Shown here: piece by piece, positions 1 through 12,300 of the stretch
How positions within the stretch are numbered: the stretch's first letter is position 1
How the letters are laid out: every line of letters begins with the position of its first letter
NCBI RefSeq assembly: GCF_014839805.1
Contig: NC_051132.1
Coordinates: 5,890,001-5,954,000, forward strand
Reading direction: 5' to 3'
Source of the DNA: Manduca sexta
Taxonomy: Eukaryota; Arthropoda; Insecta; Lepidoptera; Sphingidae
Length of the DNA: 64,000 bases
Made by a program: the position numbers and the translations under genes
Notes under the pieces: model-generated
What the model was told of the DNA's origin: nothing
Databases searched by the model: none
What the model saw: only the letters and a program-made list of their open reading frames with translations

Positions 1-556
1 TTTGTTCGTGGAGTGCTATAGGCTATATATCATCACGCTACATCCAATAGGAGCGGAGCAGTAATGACTGATCTCAGGAACTACCGCTTCAAACTGAAAA
101 AATATTTTTGTGTTGGATAGCCCTTTGTTCGTGGAGTGCTATAGGCTATATATCATCACGCTATAGCCAATAGGAGCGGAGCAGTAATAGCTGATCTCAG
201 GAACTACCGGTTCGAACTGAAAAATTCTGTTTGTGTTGAATAGCCCTTTGTTTGTGGAGTGCTATAGGCTATATATCATCACGCTATGACCAATAGGAGC
301 AGAGCAGTAATGGCTAATCTCAGGAATTACCGGCTTGAACTGAAAAAATATTTTTGTGCTGGATAGCCCTTTGTTCGTGGAGTGCTATAGGTTATATATC
401 ATCACGCTGTGACCAATAGGAGCGAAGCAGTAATGGCTAATATCAAGAACTATCGGTTTGAACTGAAAAAATATTTTTGTGTTGGATAGACCTTTGTTCG
501 TGGAGTGCTATGGGTTATATATCATCGCGCTATGACCAATAGGAGCGGAGCAGTAA
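1..556 (+). repeat. 123-bp tandem repeat, about 4.5 copies
   Basis: Each unit contains TTGTTCGTGGAGTGCTATAG near its start and AACTGAAAAA near its end. Spacing is exactly 123 bp throughout, with scattered substitutions between copies, so the array is not perfectly homogenised. Confidence 0.95.
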
Positions 557-905
557 TTAAACATGTTGCAAAAACGGGGAAAATTTATTAGTTTTGAGTT
601 TTGAGTTTAGTGCGCTGCGTAAACGGTTAAAGTTATGCAACAATGATGTAAGTATGATGGGATTGTTCCTCTTAAAAAGTTCTACAAAAATATATTATAA
701 AACAAAGTCCCCCACTGCATCTGTCTGCCTGAACGTGTTAAACTCAAAAACTACTTCAACGTATTAAGATGAAATTTGGTATGAGACAGTTTGAGGCCCT
801 GGGAAGAACATAGGCTCACGGGAAAATATATAGCGTGACTTTTATAACGGTAAACTATAGCCCGAGAAACTTTATAACGCGGGCGGAGCCGCGGGCAAAA
901 GCTAG
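1..905 (+). mobile_element. Helitron-like element, 3' part, with 123-bp minisatellite
   Basis: From 1 to 556 a 123-bp unit repeats about 4.5 times (starts 1, 124, 247, 370, 493). The following unique part ends with a GC-rich hairpin, GCGGGCGGAGCCGCGGGC, a few bases and then CTAG followed by T at 906. That is the usual lepidopteran Helitron terminus. Minisatellites inside such elements are common. The 5' end is beyond the window. No helicase or replicase coding is seen, so it is non-autonomous. Confidence 0.7.
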
Positions 906-3900
906 TAGATTATATTAAGTTATTTTATTTTATTTTAAAGGACTTTTTCTGAAGGGTGTATATTATAAATTCAACATTAATGTAATATACGAGTAATATC
1001 AATTTATGATACAATTTTGTCTGAATGTAAATCAACTTTAACAAGAGCTACAGTTAATAATACAAGAATTTATTAACTATTACAATCTTAGGATACAAAC
1101 ATTCACAGTAACAAGGTAAATTAATAATTATTTGAAAGTTGATAATATAAAAATATTTGTATGTCTTACATTTTACTAACAAAGTGAAATTAAGGCTTCG
1201 TTGAAGAAAAATATTTTACAAACATAGATAATATTCAAACTAACAAGATATATTATTTAATAAGAAAAACCTACAGCTACTTTTCTAAAAAGGGCTTCAT
1301 AGAGTTTATCCTCAGTCTTTTGTTGGTAAGATGTTAATTCGCACATCCCAGAGCATTGTCTCCGCATCTTTGAGCTCCATTGTATTAAAGTCCGGCGAAC
1401 TTAAGTCAAGTGGCCTTTGAGAGAGCACACAAAGAACACAAAGAGTGCTAAATCTGTTATGGAATTAGTCAAAAATCCAAGATAACGTTCAGTTCATGTC
1501 TCCTTTAAATGTATGACAGGGTCGCCTTCTATTACATCAGTTGACGAATGTAGACTTGGCCGTATGTCATACCAAATACGCCTCTAATATTATAAGTATA
1601 AAGACGTGCGTTTTTGCCTTTTTTATTTCCATGTATATTTATTGATTCAATATAATATTAAAATATAAAGTTACAGTTTATATTTGTTTAAACGCGCTAA
1701 TCTCTATAACAACAGATTGGATTCTAAGAATTGTTTCACTTATAGGAAAGTAGATTATTTTTATAGTTTTAATGTTACTTTTTATTATGGCAGTGAACAC
1801 GTGGAAAGATCTAGTTATAATAAAAGTTACAAGAATTCGGATTAGACGGATTAAAGTTTATATAAAATCTTAAATCATTCCTAATATCAAACCAAGACCA
1901 TTCCGTATTCTACCACGGTTGACACGTGAAGTTTCACACAAATGAATACTTGTATTCGATAAGTATCACCAGAGACTCATGAGGCAGCTATGCTGTAGAA
2001 AAAAAACACCGTTGTATAACTTCCGCAAATCTTCTTAATTGGTCTTTGAAAGTCGAGTCCTATTTTGAATCGATGACGATGCTTCCATGTCCCTTTGTCT
2101 TCTGCTTTTCTCAGTGTAGTGGAAACAGGAAGGTCCATTATAATTCTAATTTGAAAAGACCAGTGGGTACGTTATAGTTCATGTAGTCTTTTACTGTTTA
2201 ATTTATCTACCAGCAGTTTATCGAAGTTATCTGGTTGTCTTCGGCCGATATGTTGATTAATTTCTAATTCTAGCCCAATCTAGGTCTCATTAAAAAGAGC
2301 TAACGTAAATATATCGTTTAAAAGACACATGGTGGCAACGCACCTTTACGGTCAAGTAAAGTAAGAGATAAAAAAAACCCTAAATATATAGTCGTAAGAT
2401 TTAATTTTGTAGGGCGGCGATATTGCTTAGAAGTATCTCTACGCACAAACAGGTTGAAACGACTTCGTAATTTTGGTTTACATGTAATTTGTTTAAGACG
2501 GAAATTTATCGAATCCTTTCTTGGGTATAATCAGTCGATATGTTTCTTATGATTATGAAAAATTATAATCTTTAACGAAACCAAAAACTGCTGATTAATT
2601 TATTGTTGTTTGTTTATTTTTAATTTTAACGAAATAAACTATCAGTTTATAACAATTTGCGTGAAAGCGATAGCTATATTAAAAGAACGGTTCCACCATC
2701 TTGTGTAGTGTGTCAGGTGCAACAAATTCCTTCAAAATATTACCGGCCAACATATTAATTATGATTAAGCATATTAATTTATGCCAACAATGCAGTAAAA
2801 GGAAATAAATATAGTAAAATCGTTTTTTAATTTGCACAATACAAACAGCTCAATAATTAAATTGCAATGTCCTCTCCAACACATCATCCCATTGTCATTA
2901 ATGTGACCAATCGCCATTATCTCTGCTTATTGTTCAACTCTCTGTCCAGACTACGACCATTGTACAATACCATACAGCCCTCATTTGATGCTGAATGGTG
3001 CTTGGACTAAACTCCATTTCCGATTAAACTGGACCACTGATTAGTAATTGACAATTCTTGACTGGAAGAGAACGCTTACTGTATCAAGCGAGCCTGTTTT
3101 TATGAATATAAAGTGTAATTAAATTAACTGATAGATTATATTTTTTTTTGTTCTGCACACACACATAAAATATGAGCCTGATAGGTAAAGTAGAGGTGCA
3201 AACATTTCGACGAACTTATCAATTCACAAGAATTAATTATCGCTATAATGGGAACAAATTTCAAATTTGGGCAGTTCAATTGTTTGCTTTTCGAATTCAA
3301 AACGCATATGAATTATTAGAATAACAGATCATAGCCGAAGTACGCTGCCACTTAGTCCAAGTTTTGATTACAGATATAATTCTATTGGAATTATATTATA
3401 TACCCGATTAACCGTCATTTTCAATAATATAATATAATTGACTCAATCTCTTTTTTCGATCTATCTCAAAAATGGACCAATCAGATCAAAGTATTTTTGA
3501 CATGCTTATAAATTACTTATTTTGATTGGTAAATTCTCTGAATCGGATTGAAAATTGAGATTGGGATCGTATTTTAAAACGGCTGTAAATGCATTAGTAA
3601 CATTTTCTAAAGATATAGAACAGACATTCTACAAAATATGTTCATTGTTGTTACTGAAGGTGAACGGAAAGTCACACCCGATAAAATAACAACTTACCAC
3701 CATTACAATCCTTGGGGATTACTAAAAATCCAACCGTAACGTATATCCCAAGATAGGAAAGAAATACTTCACGTAAGGGACGGTAGGAAAGTTGAACGAA
3801 ATCTAAAGTATCGATTACAACACTCCTTTGTTACGATAATGTTTATCGAAGTGTTCAATTTATTCATTCAACATTATATATTTATACATAATATTGCTTG

Positions 3901-3979
3901 CAAAAAATGTACTTATTTCTAGTTTTAAATATAAGTTATTATTCCAGCAACTAAGTATTATTTCCAGTAGTTGTATATC

Positions 3980-4207
3980 ATACAAGATGACCCACAGACG
4001 TCCCGTCTTAACTATGAATTTGCAGAGCGCATTCTGTCGATCGCTGAATTTAACTTTTCTAACGGTCCGCTCAACTTCCTTAATTTTTTCTTTCATAAGG
4101 TCATTCCCTGACAAAACAAACACAACAAAAAAGTGAAATCGGTCCAGCCGTTCACGCCTGATGGCGTGACCAAGGGAAATAGGGATTAATTTTTATATAT
4201 ATATAGA
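3980..4207 (+). mobile_element. Retroelement 3' remnant
   Basis: Ends in AAATCGGTCCAGCCGTTCAC, GCCTGATGGCGTGACC, AGGGAAATAGGGATT and a TA run, a widespread retroelement-type end in Lepidoptera. The upstream part is too worn to place. Confidence 0.5.
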
Positions 4208-5164
4208 TAACTATATACATTAGATTTGTTATATAGAGTCACGAAAGCTTGCCAATTTCAAATCACACCGAAACTTCTGGTGTTGACAACTAGTGAGTCA
4301 TTGTCTAATTAACACTGCTCTCATTAGTCAAGCGGTTTTACTGGTTAACCTGATAGCATTGAGTCTGGATGTTTTCCAAACGTGAACGAATTAAAATAGG
4401 AAAAATATGTAAGCATTAAATGTTTAGTTTTATGGAAAATTATTTATTTGTATGCTTTTCAAGTTTATTCGGATTTTAATGTGGTTTCTAAGTTATTTAA
4501 TTAATTAATTATTAATAGTTAATTTTCTTTTAAAAAGGGTTATTTTTTTTCTTCTTAGGGAAAAAATATAATATAAAATAACAATAAAATCTTTAAGAAA
4601 CATTCATTTCCCTGTCTAACGTTTACGTTAACATAAGAAATCAAATACGCTTTTAAACTGTATCAAAATGTTGTTATTTGTACATAATCATAATTTAAGA
4701 TACACTTTGAACTTTGAATTTACATAATATTATACCAATACTATATTTATATATTACACAGTTATGCAGAAATTTCGCTAACCTATTGCCGAAATGCTCA
4801 AAGTAATACACGTTTGAGCATAAAGTATCAATTAATATAATTTTGGATGTAACATCAACCAAAGCGACCACGTCTGAAAATCGCAACATTCATTTATCCA
4901 CAACTGGAAAACTAGTGTTTTTATTTCATTATGCATTCGTATACATAATAGATTAGGTCCCGCGACGCGCGGCATTCGGTTCGCGTGTTAACATGCCGTG
5001 TTACTTTCCACTACCACTATTTATAAGATTGTTTCGTCTTGAAAGTACTTTTTTTCAACAATTTTCCCCGATGTAATGTCGTTAATAATTCATAATGTCC
5101 ATCGACTCTCGATGTTTTCATTGACGACCTCGGAGGGAATTATTCGGGTATAATAATTGTGACT

Positions 5165-5362
5165 TGGTGTAGTATTGCGTGCGAAGTATGGCACCGTTAA
5201 TATCCCAGGTTCAAATCCAGGGATAGGCAGTGTTATTGGATTTTCTGAATCTGTGTCCGATATATGACGATAGGATCACCTTGTATCACAACGCAACACT
5301 CTTGGCGGAAAGTGGGTGCCTTAGTTGTACCTCAGCCTACACTTTCGGAGATAAAGGCATGA
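5165..5362 (+). mobile_element. SINE-B copy
   Basis: Second tRNA-derived family. Here the B-box is GGTTCAAATCC, followed by the shared ATATGACGATAGGATCACC-like core and the end TTTCGGAGATAAAGGCATGATG. Confidence 0.7.
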
Positions 5363-5417
5363 TGTCAGTTTTTAGTGTATTTATTTAATAACTATAGTAA
5401 GTAAACAATAGTGTTCG

Positions 5418-5528
5418 AAGGCCGGCATAATTGTTTTAACTGGCAATAGATAATCTTGTCAGTACATACTCTATTTGAACTCCACTTACCATCAGGTGCA
5501 GTGCCGCTGCCACGACCATATACAAAGG
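5418..5528 (-). repeat. Repeat S copy
   Basis: GGCCGGCATAATTG at the left and CTCCACTTACCATCAGGTGC at the right; a worn copy of a family also at 13866, 14625, 38400, 43680 and 54355. Confidence 0.65.
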
Positions 5529-5967
5529 TATTATTACAAACCGAATGTATTGGTTTATCCCTACTTGAATAATTATAAAGTATGTAATGAAATATCGATA
5601 AAATGAAAGACGTAGCTACTCGACTGGATACAGGGAAAATTCGAAATCCATCTTCAGGTTGTATATTAAGCGTTCGTTTCGTAATCTCATTCCATTTCCC
5701 TTTTTAAAGATTAGTCAAAGGAAATGTAATCTATTCAAATCTCGGATTTGTGCTAATTCGTTTTTATTTCAATTTTAATTTAGGCAGTCTTTTCAATCAT
5801 TTTAATTTGATATTATTTAATACCTATCAGTTAAATTAATGTTGACGTACAATATATCTTACTAGAATTTGTTTTTTAATTGTTAGAATAATTTATTGGA
5901 CACAGTAAATTGTCCCACTGTATAAATACGTATACAAACTTCAAGGACATTCCCTCTCGTCGGTCCC

Positions 5968-6056
5968 TCATATCTGAGGTTCGTGGTCAGCATCAGGATT
6001 GCATTTGGAGCGGATGAACTGCCTCCACGGTTTTCTGTCCAGCGCGTCACTTACAG
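5968..6056 (-). pseudogene. LINE open reading frame C-terminal remnant
   Basis: On the minus strand one frame reads SDALDRKPWRQFIRSKCNPD, then ADHEPQI-stop. The 'ALDRxxWRxxI' ending is the usual close of an insect non-LTR polymerase ORF. Only the last 30 or so codons remain. Confidence 0.55.
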
Positions 6057-6392
6057 TTGTGTTGTGTTTTTAAATTTAGAGGATACAAGCTCATGTAAAA
6101 AACAAATTCCCAAAATTACACTAATTAATTACGATATATAACGTGTAGTAAAAGTGGCCAATAAATATGGCTTCGATTAGTCACATAACAATATATCTTT
6201 AAGTACGTATATTTTGAATACAATCCACTAATTAATAGCTATAAACATTCGTCGTACTTTGCCCCACGTTCAGTTTATGTAAACGAAAATAAAAATTTAT
6301 TTTAGTGGCGAATCCAATATCGTTAGGCAAATTAAGCGCGTAAAATACGTTTTGTTGTAGCCCGTAGGGATTATTAGATTGATAATTGATTG

Positions 6393-6692
6393 AGCGGCGA
6401 TAGCTTAGTTGGATGTGGCACGGAATGTCGAGACGAATGTCCAAATTCCAAGGGCCTCTACCTGTGACTTTTCTAAAATTATGTGTGTATTTGTGAATTA
6501 TTCCTCGCTATAACGGTGAAGGACAAAATCGTGAAGAAACTTACATACTGAAAAGCTCTATAGGAATTTTGAGGTTCTGTGAAATCTTCTAATCCGCACT
6601 GGGCCAGCGTGGTGGACTAAAACCTAATCCCTCTCAGTAGTAGAGGTGGCCCGTGCCCAGCAGTGGGAAAGGGCTGGTATTATTAGTATAAT
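6393..6692 (+). mobile_element. SINE-A copy 1, diverged
   Basis: tRNA-derived SINE of about 320 bp: GCGGCGATAGCTTAGTTGG head, the shared core CCAGCGTGGTGGACTAA, GTAGTAGAGG, CAGCAGTGGG and a short ATT tail. The B-box is damaged. Confidence 0.8.
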
Positions 6693-6962
6693 GACTTCGT
6701 AGGTAGTGATTAGCGGTGTCACATAAGTAAATGAAATTGACGCCCGCATTAAAGTTACTACAGAACTTAGTCTACCTACAGTTTTAATGTTCTATGTTAG
6801 ATTTTTAATAAATATTAGACACAATACATGTACGAGTATATATACACATATATGTGTCTCGTGAGTTTAGAATACTAAGGGAGAGTTTTATTCACAGAAC
6901 CCTTAGATTCCGACAAAATATGATTAGCATCAAAGGAAACATCGTCAGCTATCTTAGCGAGC

Positions 6963-7212
6963 TTACGTCACATACACACTCATGCATTTTAACCCCGAAG
7001 GGGTAGGCAGAGACGCGATTGGTGCACCCACTTTTCACCGTGTGTATTCCGTCCCACGATGTGATAGGGGACGATCCTATTGCTATATCGAGCATAAATT
7101 TCATACCATACTAGAGTAGAAAAAACCAATATAATTTTGCCTAATCGGAGATCCCAACTCGAGATATCAGCGCGATAGTCGCACGGCGAACGCAATATAA
7201 CTACGACACAGA
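6963..7212 (-). mobile_element. SINE-B copy
   Basis: Reverse orientation: CCCCGAAGGGGTAGGCAGAG at the left, the CCACTTTTCACCGTGTGTAT core, and a tRNA-like right end (GCGCGATAGTCGCACGGCG). Confidence 0.8.
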
Positions 7213-7311
7213 AGCTGTTTTTTTATTAAAATGATTTAAACATCGGGTGAAGTCATCACTGAAAATATTTATTTATTTATTCTAGGAAAACTTACAACGA
7301 AAGCGGGTTGT

Positions 7312-7358
7312 CATGGTTGCACTTCTGCACACCTTGTCGGAGATAAATGCGTGATGTG
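7312..7358 (+). mobile_element. SINE-B 3' fragment
   Basis: Only the end remains: TTGTCGGAGATAAATGCGTG and ATGTGTGCG. Confidence 0.5.
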
Positions 7359-7880
7359 TGCGTAAAAAATACATTGTACGTAATTTATTTTTATTTGTAC
7401 ATATGTATTGGCCCTTATTACGTTAATATGTTCCAAAATGTTCTGGTTCACCAACTTACCTACCTCTTTATTCTTCACCTGGTATGGAGTCCGTATGGCC
7501 TGCGTGTTATTGAATCACTGGCCTGTCTAAACTATATATAGATGAATCGTATAAAATCTAACTTGACAATGACAAACAAAAACGTTTTGTTCATCACGCA
7601 AACGTAACTTTTTGTGATACGAATTAAAGTTTAATGACAAAAGGGAAAGCGGTTCTAATTTCGTATTAAAATATACTTTGTCAGGTTAAATTAACGAAAT
7701 GATGCTCAGTTTGTGTAAGTGTTGAACTTTTGGTACATACGGTCCTTATTTCGATTATTGGGTATAAAAAATCTATTTTAATCTAAAAAAATTTTTGAAG
7801 TATACTTTAGGGATGTTTTAGAAGAGGAGTGAAGTATAAGAATAATCATACTTTTTGAGTTATATTAAAAAAAAATGTCA

Positions 7881-7960
7881 AATACTTTATTTATCACGTA
7901 GGCGAACAATATTGCACTTATGATACGTTAAAACAATGTATAAGAATAATAATTATTATT
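7881..7960 (+). repeat. Repeat U copy
   Basis: ATACTTTATTTATCACGTAG, GCGAACAATATTGCACTTAT. Shared with 16161-16240 and, reversed, 41330-41410. Confidence 0.65.
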
Positions 7961-8079
7961 TCTAAAAATAAATTTCAACTACCAATAAAGAATTAAGTTA
8001 TTTATTTCATTGTGCCTGCGTAAAATTAGTTTAATTGAAGTGCCAAAATATGAATGAAATTAAAACGGACTAAGAGCCT

Positions 8080-8328
8080 TTTCTAAAAAAATCATGTGTG
8101 TATTCTTTGTGAATTTATCGTTCGCTTTAACGGTGAAGGAAAACATCGTGAGGAAACCTGCACATCTGAGAAGTTCTCTATAGGAATTTCGAAGGTGTGT
8201 GAAGTCTACCAATCCGCACTAGGCCAGCGTGGTGGACTAAGGCCTAATCCCTCTCAGTAGTAGAGGAGGCCCGTGCTCAGCAGTGGGCAAGTATATAATA
8301 CAGGGCTGTTATTATTATTATTATTATT
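8080..8328 (+). mobile_element. SINE-A copy 2, 5'-truncated, with target duplication
   Basis: It starts inside the element at TTCTAAAAAAATCATGTGTG and ends in an ATT run. TAAGAGCCT occurs at 8071-8079 and 8328-8336, a 9-bp target duplication. The target is the end of the palindromic element at 8329, so the SINE landed on it. Confidence 0.85.
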
Positions 8329-8505
8329 AAGAGCCTGTTTCACAACTTCTGAACATATTGTATTTACAACATAAGCCGACCAAATACAAAAGTCAAACAC
8401 TGATCTATGTTCTGAAATAAATGGTAATAAATAAGTACCTACTATCTGCATTAGCCGTTTAATGCAATTACTATCAAATGAAAATTAAAACTTGTACCAC
8501 AGGCA
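8329..8505 (-). mobile_element. Palindromic TIR element P, copy 1
   Basis: About 175 bp, non-coding, starting AGAGCCTGTTTCACAACTT. It carries CCGACCAAATACAAAAGTCA and ATTAGCCGTTTAATGC, the reverse of the core in the other copies. Confidence 0.65.
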
Positions 8506-9170
8506 TTTGGTGTATATATGTATGGAATTATAGCACATTCACAATTGAGTAGTACGAACCTATCACTATGCCGATCGTTCAGGAACGTAAAATAATCTAA
8601 TAATAAATAACCACACCTGTTAGTGACACTCAGTCTACGCAACCCCATATCTCACAACGGGATTGACATAACTTCGCGGCTGGTGGTAAATAAACGAAAA
8701 CTTTTTTGCAATCTCGATCCCAAAGCACGGTGAAAATGGTTTAATTTTATCGCATCTAACTTAGATACCATGTTTACACGTGAAACGTATTCCCACTGCT
8801 TTGTCTTGTAACTATAGTACAGAAATACCATAGAAACTGTAACAAGTTACGTAATTTGTTATTTTCCACTATCACATTGTAACAAAATAATAAAAAATTG
8901 TTTCTCTATCCCATTTCTTTGAAGTATAATCTAACCATCAACCTTTATTTCAGTTTCAATATTTCAAAGGTTACCTTAAGGCTACCTTAATTGTATTGCT
9001 TAGAAGTCTAAATTATTTGTTTTCCAACCCAGCGCCCTCTACGCGACCGACTTTAAAACTTATCTTTTTGAATCACGGAAAATTTCTTTCCATTTTCATA
9101 TTACATAACTACACCTTGCAACAGGACATACAAATGCGGGTCACAGTATACACACAGACGCACGATTCCA

Positions 9171-9215
9171 TATATAAGCCCCACTGCATGTGCGTTCTTG
9201 CGTGCTCATATAAAA
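9171..9215 (+). promoter_or_regulatory. Candidate core promoter of gene 1 (two TATA-like boxes)
   Basis: TATATAAG (9171-9178) and TATAAAA (9209-9215) lie about 145 and 105 bp before the ATG. With the usual 30-bp spacing, transcription would begin near 9202 or 9240, leaving a 5' UTR of roughly 75-115 bases. No upstream ATG was weighed and no strong arthropod TCAGT initiator is visible at the expected place, so the choice between boxes is open. Confidence 0.35.
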
Positions 9216-9316
9216 CAGTATACCGTCATACATTTCTGCATTTGCCTTGCACCATTGAGACGGTTATTAAAAGTGTCAGCACTAGGTGTTAGTGAAGTGA
9301 AATTATCGATAGAATA

Positions 9317-9382
9317 ATGAACGCGTTGTTAATATCGATCCTGCTCTTCGGCATCGCCAGATCGAGTGAAATTGATAATGAT
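9317..9382 (+). CDS. Gene 1 exon 1 (signal peptide)
   Basis: The ATG opens 22 codons ending at a strong donor (GAT|GTGAGT) in phase 0. The peptide MNALLISILLFGIARSSE has the n-region and hydrophobic core of a secretory signal, with likely cleavage near ARS-SE. Two TATA-like sequences lie 100-150 bp upstream. The exon is assigned to this gene because it is the nearest plus-strand signal-peptide exon that I can see with a matching phase, and because a family member needs one. The 18.9-kb gap to exon 2 makes the link an inference. A small, unseen intermediate exon is possible. Confidence 0.7.
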
Positions 9383-12300
9383 GTGAGTTTATTTTAAATT
9401 GTTTTATTGTTTAAAAATAATTTATTGATAATTATAATAAACTACATCATAACTATTGTATGCGTTTTTTAACATTGCATTAGAGACTTGTCGATTAGGT
9501 TTTGGTTTCAAATTAATTTATTTACATTTTTATTTAAAACAATAGACGTTTAGAGACTTTTTTTCTGAACGATAACGGTTATTTAAAAGCTTCAATCATC
9601 TATTAAATACATTAACATTTATGATAACAAGCCCGGAAGTTTCATATAACAAGTGGAACAAATTACTTCAAAATTCGTGTAAATTTAGTAAGCAAACTTT
9701 CGAGCCATATTGCTTAGTTTCGGACGGTCGAATGCAGCGAATGGTAGAACTAAAAAGCTCGAACGAAAATTTTACACTAGTTCTCCCTAAACTATCGTAA
9801 ATAGGGATAAAACTTTCATGTTTATGCTGAGAAACATTTTGAACGTAAAAAGTTCAAATTGTTGGGCGTGTTTATTTTATAATAAACTCGGTGTTGCCCG
9901 CGGCTTTGCTCGGGTGAAAAGCCTTTCCCACTACGAATTAACCTAAAACATTATAGCGAATTATGACTGTATCTACTCCAGTAATTTCAATTATTAATTA
10001 CCTATTATTTCTCACGGAAGAAAATTACTGGAATAAAGTGCCCTATGTGGTAATGCAGGACATGATCTATCAATATGTCAAATTTCATCCTAATACATTC
10101 GGCTCTTTTTGCGTTTACTTCTTAAAAATATAAACATTCAAACATTACCACAAACTTTCGAATTTACAATATTCTACAAAGTAATTTTCACTTTTCATTT
10201 CTAAATGAAACCGCATACTCATCTTTATCTCTGCTAACATTGTACAAAAATTCATCCATGAATAAAGAATATTTTCACTAAGATTCTCAGTTTTCCTTTT
10301 CTGATATTTTGTTTATTTTGTAGTTTAGCACGAATATGGTGTGTGCGTGAGTGTGTTTTTGACTGAGAGTTTAATGTTACCGCTCCAAACGAATTACTTT
10401 ATAGTAACAGAAGTAGCATTAGGGCATGTAATAACCAAATTACTTTTATTGATTATTTATTTTGTTGAAAAATTACGTATTTTATTTTACATCTATAGAT
10501 AGAGTAACCTATTGTAAAGTGTGAGTTTCAAGTAGACCATTACGTGGTTTATTTAGTAATGTAATTTATCAAAATAGACCTTTATAGTAAGATTATCATA
10601 TGAACATATTTTATTGCGTTATAATTACAATGTACTTTTTAGACTACTAACAATCTTCAATTGTGTTAATAAGGTAAACAGGATTTAATCCTTAGATATT
10701 ATGTTTCCCCGATTTTATATTTTTCCATATGAATTTTATATAACGATGTTTTGCTGAGAAAAAATATACAAACCGAAGAGTGAAGAACACAATTATTGTG
10801 GAAATGTTTTGAAAAAAGTTTATGCGGTACAGGTGTATGCAAATTTTATGTTAGTATGATGTTGTAATTTTAGTAAGCCTTTTTAGTAGAGTAGTATCAT
10901 GCAATAGTGGATCGAAAATTTAATTTTATAAAGGACCCACGAGTCGGACGCGTGCTGAAGTTGAAACTAAAATATGCTAGAGTGGAGACCGCGGTTAGGT
11001 AGAGGTAATGTAGGACGCCCAGCTGCACGACGGATTGTCAACAGATGACTTGAAAAAGCGGCGGGTAACGGACGGATGCTGGTTTCTCCAGACCGGGATG
11101 GTTGGCGCTCACTTGGGAAGGCCTACGTGCAGCAGTAGATGGTGACATACTCATTGATTGATTGTTAGTCCGTCGTTTACGTCCGTCGAAAAATGATTTA
11201 AATTTCGTATCTATAGTAAAATCGCTCTGGATGTATAATAAATCCTCACAGTTCCCCCTTTCCCAATTCCTCCTCCATAAATATACACATTTATGGAGAA
11301 ATGGTATAAATATGAACAAATAGCGGCGATAGGCTAGTTGAGTGTGAAACGGACTGCCAAGACGAATGTCCGTAGGTTCAAATCCCAAGCGCATACACCT
11401 TTGACTTTTCTATGAATTACATAATCGTCATTTATATTGATGCTAATAATGTTATAATCTGTATAAAAAATAAAAAGAATATTATTATTATTATAACTTT
11501 TTCCCGAAGTAAACATTTTTAAGCAGCGATAGCCTAGTTGGTTGTGGAACGGACTGCCGAGACAAATGTCCGCAGGTTCAAATCCCAAGGGCACACACCT
11601 CTGATTTATCTAAAAAAATATGTGTGTATTCTTTGTGAATTATCGTTTGCTTTAACGGTGAAGGAAAACATCGTGAGGAAACCTGCATACCTGAGAAGTT
11701 CTCTATAAGAATTTCGAGGGTGTGTGTAGTCTACCAATCCGCACTAGGCCAGCGTGGTGGACTAAGGCCTAATCCCTCTCAATAGTAGAGGAGGCCCGTG
11801 CTCAGCAGTGGGCAAGTATATAATACAGGGCTGATATTATTATTATTATTAAACATTTGTTAATATATCCTATCCAGATATTGTATATATTTGTCCTAAA
11901 ATTCTTTCAAAACTATAAAACAATTTATGTATAGTTTGCTTACAAACATCGAATCAACCAAATTTTCGCATTCATTTTGCCTAATATCCGTAGAATATAA
12001 CACTATAAATGTGTCAGTATGAAGTTTGTTAAATACAATATCATCCCCAAACCAGATTAACAACCCTTTAGACCATAATTACCAACTGCTATATTTGTGG
12101 GTAGATGCATTGTCAGAATGGCTCGACATCCCTGATATGGCGATAGAGTTAGCATACACCCTCATAAGAACGTTTAAGATCTTTTAATTTAGTGATTAAC
12201 TTCGAAAATTAAAAGTCATTGTCGATATCACATCTGCAGTTTGATACTGAAAATAAATCTATCAAAACAATATGTTAACATAACTGACATTATTGGGATT

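Larger units (their letters stand above)
906..9170. other. Upstream intergenic region of gene 1
   Basis: No gene is seen. Repeats recognised here are LINE tails (3980-4207, 5968-6056), SINE copies (5165-5362, 6393-6692, 6963-7212, 7312-7358, 8080-8328), a repeat shared with other sites (7881-7960) and a palindromic element (8329-8505). The rest, chiefly 906-3980, 4210-5160, 7360-7880 and 8510-9170, is AT-rich DNA in which I see no coding exon or known element. The stretch 2865-3060 is less AT-rich and non-repetitive and could be regulatory, but this is only a guess. Confidence 0.6.

Noticed and set aside
1..560. CRISPR-like array
   Set aside because: Whole 123-bp units repeat without unique spacers, in an animal genome; it is a minisatellite.
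3860..4136. Overlapping frames of 80-87 codons on both strands
   Set aside because: Both lie in a retroelement remnant, with no conserved motif.
8996..9292. 98-codon plus-strand frame just before gene 1
   Set aside because: It has no ATG at its stated start, no family resemblance, and overlaps the TATA boxes and likely 5' UTR. It is best read as promoter sequence open by chance.
11038..11594. Minus-strand frames with RLGFEPTDIRLGSPF-type peptides
   Set aside because: They are the antisense of SINE-A heads; the same peptide type recurs at 21374 and 45189 for the same reason.
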